Assembly (NCBI RefSeq): GCF_002979455.1
Contig: NZ_PCOU01000012.1
Location: forward strand, 62,001 to 126,000
Reading direction: 5' to 3'
Length of the DNA stretch: 64,000 nucleotides
From: Chryseobacterium sp. MYb7
GTDB taxonomy: Bacteria > Bacteroidota > Bacteroidia > Flavobacteriales > Weeksellaceae
Shown: in pieces, positions 52,682-59,687 of the stretch
Position numbering within the stretch: position 1 is the stretch's first letter
How the letters are laid out: every line of letters starts with the position of its first letter
Made by a program: the position numbers and the translations under genes
The notes under the pieces: model-generated
Databases searched by the model: none
Seen by the model: only the letters and a program-made list of their open reading frames with translations
What the model was told of the DNA's origin: nothing

Positions 52682-53176
52682 CTATTTTGGATTGCTATTT
52701 TTATTTGTTATACCATTTACATTATAGAATTCAATTTTTTTTACAATAAGATTTTTGTAAAAATTTTCAGCAGTTGGATTCCAAAACCAATGATGTTGGT
52801 TGATAATTTCTTGGGATTGTTGGAAATTAAAAGATTGCTGAAAAGTAACTTTTATATAAGGGTCAACATAGTTATTCCTCCATATTGTAGAAGTAGTTTC
52901 TGCATCTCCAATAAGCATTAGTTTTATAATGTTGTCTTGAAATGGTCCCGGGTCATATGCTTTTATGATCAAATTATTTTGAGATAATACTTGAAGAAAA
53001 TTGGATAATGGTTGGTTATAATAATTTGTTTTGTTAGGTATAATATTATTTAATTTATTAATTGTTTGATTATAGAAGTTAGGATAATCAGCTAAAGTTA
53101 TTTGTTCAGTTGTTTGTGATTTACTAAATGTAAAAAAAGATATAATTGATAATATAAGTAAGAATTTTGTTTTCAT
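52682..53176 (-). CDS. Small exported protein, duplicated pair member B
   Basis: A 164-residue paralogue of the next gene with signal MKTKFLLILSIISFFTFSKS. Conserved blocks are LADYPNFYNQ, IIPNKTNYYNQPLSNF, IGDAETTS and HHWFWNPTAENFYKNLIVKKIEF. It begins 16 bases after the JAMM-type lipoprotein stop, so the two are co-transcribed. Function is unknown. Confidence 0.78.
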   Translation of the reverse strand: MKTKFLLILSIISFFTFSKSQTTEQITLADYPNFYNQTINKLNNIIPNKTNYYNQPLSNFLQVLSQNNLIIKAYDPGPFQDNIIKLMLIGDAETTSTIWRNNYVDPYIKVTFQQSFNFQQSQEIINQHHWFWNPTAENFYKNLIVKKIEFYNVNGITNKNSNPK

Positions 53177-53192
53177 AACATTTTTATTAAAA

Positions 53193-54740
53193 TTAAGGAC
53201 AAGGTTGTGCTTTATAGCCTATTATTTTTTTTCCGCCAGACGACGAAATTATATGTTCAAAAGGAGTGGAAGAAAGTGCTTTTAAGTTTCCGTTTCCATC
53301 TGTCTTAGCTAAACTAATACCACTATTATATTTTTCAAGAACATAGGCATACCCAGATTCTAAACCATCCGTTTGGCTATTCCCTGAATATGCTGGTAAT
53401 CTTCCAGTCATATAATTATTATACACCTCATTAAAATCTATTCCTAATACATTGTTTGTGTTAAACATTCTTCCTTCGTCTTTTGTATTGTCTAAGAATG
53501 GATATGTAGCCAAAAACTCTATTGCTTTATCTCTATCTGTAATTACAAATGCATATATTGTTCCATTGCTGCTGAATACAAATGCTGACTGAAATGTAAG
53601 GTATTGTTGACTGCTTTGAAGGGTATTGTATAAATCTCTTACAGAAGGAGGCGGGGCACCGTGGCTAGGGTGTGAATGTGCAGAAGCGAGATAATCTCCT
53701 ATGGAGGGAACGTTTATTGAAAAGTGGCCGGGATCATTAGGATCATTGTTAGAGTATGGATCTTGTGCTATAATAGTTGTACCTGTACTTATAATTGCTG
53801 TTCCATATTCATAATGATCATTTGCTGCATATTGTTTTAATGCATTTAACTCTGAAGATATTGTTGATGTATGCAAGATATTATTAACATTATTTGTGGG
53901 TATTTTTGCTTTTTTACAAGGATCTTTACTATCAAGTGGTAGATTAGGAATTGTAGGAGTGCCATTGTTGTTTCCTCCTGACCCTCCAAAAGGTCCACCA
54001 CCGCCGCCAGTTCCATCATCTCCCAATGCTGTAGAAGCTGGGAGAGCTTTACATCGGTGGATTACTACGGTCACTTTCGTTGAAGGTTGATCTGCTTTAC
54101 AGGGACCTCCTTGCGTTTTTGGAAGTTCACCATTAAAATGCTGACCTTCGCTGCAGGCAGTATAATAAGATTCTTCAATCCATTCGCAGGAAATGTCAGA
54201 TTTATTAAGTATACCTCCACTGTATGTTCCTGGATTTAATTCTTCTACGCTTAGTTTACCCTTTGTGTCAATAGAACCTCCATTTGCCAGAACTTCTTTT
54301 TCCTGCGGTGTAAAATGATAGGTAATTAAAAGCTCTTTATAAGTGCCGTCTGGCTGTGAACTCAGAACAAGATTTTCCAACGGAGCATCTGGGGAGGTAT
54401 TTTCTCTAGTTATATGAAAAGTATAGCTGTGTACATTTGTTCCGCGCTCTATATAGATCACATCATCTGTATTCACAGAAACTCCGTTACTGTATTTTAC
54501 AGATTTTCCTAAATTAAAGGTTTCCAGAGTTTTAAATTTCTCATTGATCTTTTGCAATTCAGGAACAAGGTTTATTTTGTGTTTACTTTCCTCTAAAGAA
54601 ATTCTTTTATAGGTATACCGGAAAGCATTACTGATAGTAGAAGCTTCCTGCTGGTCGGGGAAATAATCATTTCTGCAGGAGTACAGAGTAAGACTCAGGG
54701 TTGTTATGAGTAACAACCACGAAAATACTTTTTTCATCAT
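53193..54740 (-). CDS. Secreted lipoprotein with C-terminal JAMM/JAB-type domain
   Basis: A 515-residue lipoprotein (lipobox LTLYSC, Cys22). Residues 30 to about 235 form a conserved-looking carrier region rich in Cys pairs. A Gly-rich linker (GGGGGPFGGSGG) and a Pro-rich hinge follow, then a C-terminal domain opened by DPCKKAK. That domain has HSHP (355-358) and S-x-x-D (Ser366, Asp369), close to the JAMM motif H-x-H-x7-S-x2-D but with one extra loop residue. An upstream Glu in HYEYG could complete it. This layout is like polymorphic toxins with a peptidase- or deubiquitinase-like tip; the function is inferred. Confidence 0.75.
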   Translation of the reverse strand: MMKKVFSWLLLITTLSLTLYSCRNDYFPDQQEASTISNAFRYTYKRISLEESKHKINLVPELQKINEKFKTLETFNLGKSVKYSNGVSVNTDDVIYIERGTNVHSYTFHITRENTSPDAPLENLVLSSQPDGTYKELLITYHFTPQEKEVLANGGSIDTKGKLSVEELNPGTYSGGILNKSDISCEWIEESYYTACSEGQHFNGELPKTQGGPCKADQPSTKVTVVIHRCKALPASTALGDDGTGGGGGPFGGSGGNNNGTPTIPNLPLDSKDPCKKAKIPTNNVNNILHTSTISSELNALKQYAANDHYEYGTAIISTGTTIIAQDPYSNNDPNDPGHFSINVPSIGDYLASAHSHPSHGAPPPSVRDLYNTLQSSQQYLTFQSAFVFSSNGTIYAFVITDRDKAIEFLATYPFLDNTKDEGRMFNTNNVLGIDFNEVYNNYMTGRLPAYSGNSQTDGLESGYAYVLEKYNSGISLAKTDGNGNLKALSSTPFEHIISSSGGKKIIGYKAQPCP

Positions 54741-54779
54741 GATTTTGTTTTTTTAAGTAGTTAAATATAATATTTCTTG

Positions 54780-54793
54780 TCACGCTGGCGTGA
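54780..54793. promoter_or_regulatory. GC-rich palindrome, candidate XRE operator
   Basis: TCACGC-TG-GCGTGA is a 14-base palindrome in an otherwise very AT-rich 174-base divergent region. It lies 40 bases before the lipoprotein start and 122 before the regulator start. It is a good candidate binding site for the divergent XRE protein. Confidence 0.55.
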
Positions 54794-54914
54794 TAATTTT
54801 TGCAATGTTATTTAAAATTTTGATTCTGTACAACAACCAATGTTTTAAAATCCAAAACAAAAGTTTTAAATTTAGATAACAAAAAATAGTAAATTAGCTG
54901 AAAATTATTAGAAT

Positions 54915-55301
54915 ATGTCTTTAGGAACTAAACTTCGGGAATTGAGAACCAATAGAAATCTCTCTCAGATGCAGGTAGCGGTAGAGCTTGATGTTTCGCA
55001 AACAGCATATGGAAAATGGGAAAGTGATCAGACAAAACCAGGCATAGATAATCTTTTGAAAATTTCAGAATTTTATGAAACAGATATTTATAATCTTCTA
55101 AATGACAAAGAAAGTAATCACAATTTTAATAATACATATGATAATTCAAATGTAAATAATGCTGTTGAGACAGTAAATTATTATGTCTCTGAAAAACTAG
55201 TAGAACAATATGAAGCCCGTATCAAAGATCTTCAGGATAGAAATCAGGAACTGAAAAACCTTGCAGAATATTGGAAGAATAAAGCGGAAGCAAAAAAGTA
55301 G
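54915..55301 (+). CDS. XRE-family regulator with coiled-coil tail
   Basis: A 128-residue protein. Residues 4-60 are a Cro/C1 helix-turn-helix (LRELRTNRNLSQMQVAVELDV, then QTAYGKWESDQTKPG). A polar Asn-rich linker (65-85) follows, then a C-terminal coiled coil (VEQYEARIKDLQDRNQELKNLAEYW). It is divergent from the JAMM-type lipoprotein gene and may bind the palindrome between them. The coiled coil suggests dimerisation. A terminator follows. Confidence 0.88.
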   Translation: MSLGTKLRELRTNRNLSQMQVAVELDVSQTAYGKWESDQTKPGIDNLLKISEFYETDIYNLLNDKESNHNFNNTYDNSNVNNAVETVNYYVSEKLVEQYEARIKDLQDRNQELKNLAEYWKNKAEAKK

Positions 55302-55357
55302 GGATTTTCAGTATTTCAGAAATTAACAGGAAAAGAATTGAGTTCTTTAAAAATACC

Positions 55358-55387
55358 AGCCGCCAATAATTTTTTGACGGCTTTTTT
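55358..55387 (+). terminator. Terminator after the XRE gene
   Basis: The stem AGCCG-C-CAA (55358-55366) / TTG-A-CGGCT (55374-55382), with one mismatch, is followed by a T-run. Confidence 0.75.
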
Positions 55388-55482
55388 ATGAACAAAATAT
55401 ACCACATTCTACTCAGTTCCCATGTTTTTTGTATGTTTGTTATATCAAGCAATTAATCATTTATTACATTTCAAATTAAAAT

Positions 55483-56553
55483 ATGGATTTCGAAGACTTT
55501 ATCATTTCACCAAGAAATTTCAAAACAGAAAGCTGGCAGATAGGAAATCGGATTACAAAAGATATTAAAGAAGACAGTATTGTTCTTTTGTTTGTATCAG
55601 ATTACAGAGGTGCGGGCGGAGATGCAGAAGTGCAGGATTTTACAGCAGTAAGGAATGAGTTTTATAAGCTTTCGCAAATGGACTTTGAAATTCCTGTTGT
55701 GGATCTTGGAGATCTGGTCTCTGGAAAGTCTGTTCAGGATACTCATTATATTTTGCAGGAAGTCTTGTCGGCATGCCATTACAAAAGAGCCATTCCGGTG
55801 ATTATCGGAGGATCCAATGACTTTGCTTTTTCATTATTTTCTGCCTTGCATTTTCATCAGAAAAATATTAATTATACTCAGATCAGTAACATTATTTCCC
55901 TTCAACAGGGGGAGTCTATCAATGAACATACTTTTTTAAGTAAAATTTTCGGAGCCAAGAATTTTTCCATTAAAAATTATCATCACTTAGGATATCAGAA
56001 ACATTTGAATGAAATGGACTCCGTAAGGCTGATCAAAGAAGTGGAATTTGATATCATCCGCCTTGCTGAAATGATGAATTCTACAGAAAAAACAGAACCT
56101 TTCTTCAGAAAAGCAGAGCTGGTTACTGTAAATTGTGATGCTGTGGAGAGTTTCAGTGAGCCTTTTTCCATGAATCCACAAGTTAATGGATTAAACAGAA
56201 GAGAAATCTGTGCCTATATGAAAGAAATAGGATTAAGTGAAAATCTGAAGTCTGTTGGGATTTTTAATTATAATATTTATTCGGAAAACCAATTGAACCA
56301 CCAGCTTTTAGCTCAAATGCTGTGGTATCTGATAGAAGGTATTAATATTCAGCATTCTCATCCTAAAGAAAGGCATTATGAACTGTTCTATGTTTTGATA
56401 GATGAAAGACAATATGCATTCAAGCGTGATACTTTCAGTAATTTGTGGTATTTTGGTGATGATGAAAATATAGAAAACTGCATTCCCTGCTCCAGAAAGG
56501 ATTTTGATGAAGCCAAAAAAGGCTGGCTGAATGCAAGACTGACGAAAATTTAA
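55483..56553 (+). CDS. Arginase/formimidoylglutamase-fold protein with lost metal sites
   Basis: A 356-residue protein with the ureohydrolase alpha/beta fold (IPVIIGGSNDFAF at about 105-117; ELVTVNCDAVESFSEPFSMNP at about 211-231). Active enzymes have GGxH, DxHxD and DxDxxD metal ligands. Here the first reads GGSND, the second region ISNIISLQQGE lacks the acidic/His pattern, and the third keeps one Asp only (NCDAVES). It is therefore probably not a manganese hydrolase. It is located three bases before a glycosyltransferase gene. The role is unknown. Confidence 0.78.
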   Translation: MDFEDFIISPRNFKTESWQIGNRITKDIKEDSIVLLFVSDYRGAGGDAEVQDFTAVRNEFYKLSQMDFEIPVVDLGDLVSGKSVQDTHYILQEVLSACHYKRAIPVIIGGSNDFAFSLFSALHFHQKNINYTQISNIISLQQGESINEHTFLSKIFGAKNFSIKNYHHLGYQKHLNEMDSVRLIKEVEFDIIRLAEMMNSTEKTEPFFRKAELVTVNCDAVESFSEPFSMNPQVNGLNRREICAYMKEIGLSENLKSVGIFNYNIYSENQLNHQLLAQMLWYLIEGINIQHSHPKERHYELFYVLIDERQYAFKRDTFSNLWYFGDDENIENCIPCSRKDFDEAKKGWLNARLTKI

Positions 56554-56556
56554 TGT

Positions 56557-57558
56557 ATGACAAATGTTCCCTCAAAAGTATCCATTATTGTTCCCGTTTA
56601 TAATGTCGAAAATTATCTGACGAAATGCCTTGACTCACTGGTACAGCAGAGTCTTTCAGATATTGAGATTATTGTAGTAAATGATGGAAGCAAAGATAAT
56701 TCTGAAAAAATAATTCAAGAATTTGCCCAAAAATATCCTGAAAAAGTAAAAGCTTTTACCAAAGAAAATGGAGGTTTAAGTGACGCCCGAAATTTTGGAA
56801 TTGACAAAGCAACCGGCCATTATATTGGTTTTGTAGATAGTGACGATTACGTTACCGAAACCATGTTTGAAGAAATGTTCCATTTAGCAGAAAAGCATCA
56901 GGCAAAAATGGTTATCTGTAATATTCAGAAAGTAGATGAAAAAGGCAGAATTGTCCAAAAATTGACTCAGCTTCCGAATATGGATGAGAAAATTGAGCTT
57001 GATAGACATTTTTCTATTTTTTCGGATATCAGCTATTTTGCATGCAATAAACTGTTCAAAAAAGAACTTTTTCATCAGAGAAGATTTAAGAAAGGAGTTC
57101 ACTTTGAAGATATCCAGCTTATTCCACAACTTTTGCTGGAATGTGAGGTGATAGCCCAGACTCAAAATTTCCATTATCAGTATCTTGAACGTTCCGATTC
57201 TATTACAAAAACCCATACAGAAAAGGGGTTAGACATGCTGAAAGCTGTGGCTGATGTAGAAAATATTTTCGGTAAATCCCAATATTCCCATAAAAAAGAA
57301 GAATTGAAAAACTTTCAGATTTTTGAAGGAATTTATTCATTTCTTGCCTATCTGGCATTTGTTAAAAAAGAAGAATCATTCTATCATATGTCTGATCAAT
57401 TAGTTCTGTTTATGAAGGAAAGACAAATAAAAATTCAAGATATATTGAAGTATTGTCGTTTTGGTAAGAATTATATTTTATCTTTGCCGTTGAAGAAAAA
57501 AATTTTTTATCTGTTATTTTTTGCAGGTCAGAAAAGATTGATAAGAAAATTGATTTAG
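56557..57558 (+). CDS. Family 2 glycosyltransferase
   Basis: A 333-residue GT2 enzyme with SIIVPVYNVENYL (9-21), VVNDGSKDNS (46-55) and the metal-binding DSDD in GFVDSDDYV. The C-terminal ~100 residues are basic with a hydrophobic patch. It starts three bases after the arginase-fold gene. Together with the WecA-like, Wza-like and Wzc-like genes it suggests capsule or exopolysaccharide synthesis. Confidence 0.9.
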   Translation: MTNVPSKVSIIVPVYNVENYLTKCLDSLVQQSLSDIEIIVVNDGSKDNSEKIIQEFAQKYPEKVKAFTKENGGLSDARNFGIDKATGHYIGFVDSDDYVTETMFEEMFHLAEKHQAKMVICNIQKVDEKGRIVQKLTQLPNMDEKIELDRHFSIFSDISYFACNKLFKKELFHQRRFKKGVHFEDIQLIPQLLLECEVIAQTQNFHYQYLERSDSITKTHTEKGLDMLKAVADVENIFGKSQYSHKKEELKNFQIFEGIYSFLAYLAFVKKEESFYHMSDQLVLFMKERQIKIQDILKYCRFGKNYILSLPLKKKIFYLLFFAGQKRLIRKLI

Positions 57559-57670
57559 TAAACACAAATGTAAAGTACTATTGTTTCGATCAATAGAAGA
57601 TGATGATGAAATTCTTTGTAATTTTGCATTATTTTTTATTGGGAGATACAAGTGCTGAATAAGAAAAAGA

Positions 57671-58795
57671 ATGAAAAATTTTGAATTGTTCTTAAGCGGG
57701 TCAGGAATACCTATTTTCTACGTAAAAATAGGAATAGGTTTTGTATTCTCCTTTTTAATAACTTTTTTCTCTATACCTACCATCGTCAAGATTTCAAGAA
57801 GAAAGAATCTGATGGATGAGCCTGGAATAAGAAGTTCGCATCTCAGAGAGATCCCCAATTTGGGCGGAATCGCCATCTTTTATTCAATCGGAATCTGTGC
57901 CTCTATTTTTGCATATGAGCTTTTTGATCTCTATAAGTTTTTATTTGCCTCACTAATTATTCTGCTGTATGTAGGAGTAATGGACGATATTGTTGTGATG
58001 AGGGCTTATAAAAAACTCGTTGCTCAGATTATTGTATCACTGCTTGTGGTAATTGGCTCAGACATTAGAATCCGAAGTTTATTCGGAATATTCGGAATAT
58101 ATGAATTAAACTATATTGTAAGCGTATTGTTCAGTATCATTACCTTTATTATTCTGATCAATGCTTTCAATCTGATTGATGGGATAGACGGGCTGGCAGG
58201 TGGATATTCTATTATATGCAGTGCTTGTTTTGGAATAAGCTATTACCGTTTGGGAGAATATAATTATCCATTGGTTGTATTATCTGTTATTATTATCGGA
58301 ACTGTACTGGCATTTTTATATTATAATCTTTCAAACTATCGTACCCTTAAAATATTTATGGGAGATACCGGATCTATGCTGCTTGGCTTTTTGCTGGCTT
58401 TCACGTCCATTTGTTTTATCGATATTTTTATTGATAAAAATCTGGCAGGTGTGCCACGATATCATCTTCAGTCTGCGCCTGTGATAGCCGTTGCCATCCT
58501 TATTTTACCAATTGTAGATACCTTAAATGTAATTTTTATTAGACTGTATAACAAAAAATCACCATTTGATGCAGATAAAAATCATATTCACCATAAGTTG
58601 TTGAAACTGAATCTTACCCATAGAAGGTCTACCTTTTATATTATTCTTTATTATCTGATGATTGTAGGTACAGCTTATTATTTGAGACATATTGATGTAA
58701 ATTTACTATTATTGGTGATTCTTTCATTAGGATTTTTAGGTGCTTATCTACCTGATGTATTATATAGATTAAAAAACAAAAAAATTAACAATTAA
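57671..58795 (+). CDS. WecA/MraY-family polyprenyl-phosphate sugar-1-phosphate transferase
   Basis: A 374-residue membrane enzyme with about ten helices. Conserved loops are DEPGIRSSHLREIPNLGG, MDDIVVMRAYKKL (Asp-Asp), NAFNLIDGIDGLAGG and FMGDTGSMLLGF. It transfers GlcNAc-1-P or a similar group to undecaprenyl phosphate, starting lipid-linked glycan synthesis. A TAATTTTG box (57619-57626) lies upstream, with no well-spaced TTG. It is followed by export genes. Confidence 0.93.
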   Translation: MKNFELFLSGSGIPIFYVKIGIGFVFSFLITFFSIPTIVKISRRKNLMDEPGIRSSHLREIPNLGGIAIFYSIGICASIFAYELFDLYKFLFASLIILLYVGVMDDIVVMRAYKKLVAQIIVSLLVVIGSDIRIRSLFGIFGIYELNYIVSVLFSIITFIILINAFNLIDGIDGLAGGYSIICSACFGISYYRLGEYNYPLVVLSVIIIGTVLAFLYYNLSNYRTLKIFMGDTGSMLLGFLLAFTSICFIDIFIDKNLAGVPRYHLQSAPVIAVAILILPIVDTLNVIFIRLYNKKSPFDADKNHIHHKLLKLNLTHRRSTFYIILYYLMIVGTAYYLRHIDVNLLLLVILSLGFLGAYLPDVLYRLKNKKINN

Positions 58796-58799
58796 ATAT

Positions 58800-58807
58800 T
58801 ACTTTTG
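58800..58807 (+). promoter_or_regulatory. Possible -7 box TACTTTTG before the export genes
   Basis: TACTTTTG fits TAnnTTTG, four bases after the transferase stop and 18 bases before the ATG at 58825. No TTG -33 element is present, so this may be incidental. Confidence 0.3.
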
Positions 58808-58824
58808 TAAACAATATATTATAT

Positions 58825-59685
58825 ATGATGAAGAATTTTAAATATTTATTTTTAATATTCCCTTTTCTACTTAACTCATGTATCACCACCAAGGATGTAA
58901 GATATTTGCAGCCTAGCGAGAGTTTAGTTATTAACGAAGAAGGACTTGTTCCATATAACATTCCTGTTTATAGGATTACTAAGAATGATATCCTTAATCT
59001 AAATATTGTGACAACTCCCAAAGGAGATGCAGCACAATTTTACTCTTCTTATAATACCTCAGGAGGTATGAATAGTGGCGGTGCAACAAATTCTGCTGCA
59101 TCTGGCGGAGGTGGTACTTCCGGAACTAGAGGAGGAAACGTTAACTTTTATTTTAACGGGTTAAAGGTTGATTCTAATGGTGATATTAATGTTTTCGGAA
59201 TAGGATATATAAAAGCTGAAGGAAGAACGATTGATGAAATAACGAAAGAATTACAGGAGAAAGTAAATGAAAATTTTCAGGAAGGAAAATCTGAAGTACG
59301 CTTAAATACAGACGGTATTACCTATTATATTCTTGGAGATGTAGAAACTACAGGACTTTCAGGAGAAAAAGTAGCTCATAAAAATACACTTACCATTACT
59401 GAAGCACTAGCTATTAATGGGGGATTGAATAGAACTATTGACAAAAAAGAAATTGTTATTCACAGAAAACTTCCTGAAGGAATAAAAATTGCCAAAATAG
59501 ATCTTACCCGCGAAGATCTTATGAATTCTCCTTTTTATTATGTACAGAATGGAGATGAAATCTACCTGAATACAAGGGCGAAAAGCTTGAACGGATTCGG
59601 AAAAGATCCTATTCAGACCCTTACTACAGGAGTTTCGGTAATTACTACCGCGTTGTCTATTTATTTACTTCTAAAAAATCTTTAA
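58825..59685 (+). CDS. Wza-like polysaccharide export lipoprotein
   Basis: A 286-residue outer-membrane lipoprotein (lipobox LLNSC). It has a polysaccharide export N-terminal domain with YRITKNDILNL, interrupted by a Gly/Ser/Asn-rich insert (about 75-110). An SLBB-like part follows (YYILGDVETTGLSG), and a C-terminal hydrophobic segment (VITTALSIYLLLKNL) anchors it. It forms the outer-membrane channel for exopolysaccharide. Two bases separate it from the Wzc-like gene. A second ATG (58828) is an equal start. Confidence 0.92.
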   Translation: MMKNFKYLFLIFPFLLNSCITTKDVRYLQPSESLVINEEGLVPYNIPVYRITKNDILNLNIVTTPKGDAAQFYSSYNTSGGMNSGGATNSAASGGGGTSGTRGGNVNFYFNGLKVDSNGDINVFGIGYIKAEGRTIDEITKELQEKVNENFQEGKSEVRLNTDGITYYILGDVETTGLSGEKVAHKNTLTITEALAINGGLNRTIDKKEIVIHRKLPEGIKIAKIDLTREDLMNSPFYYVQNGDEIYLNTRAKSLNGFGKDPIQTLTTGVSVITTALSIYLLLKNL

Positions 59686-59687
59686 TC

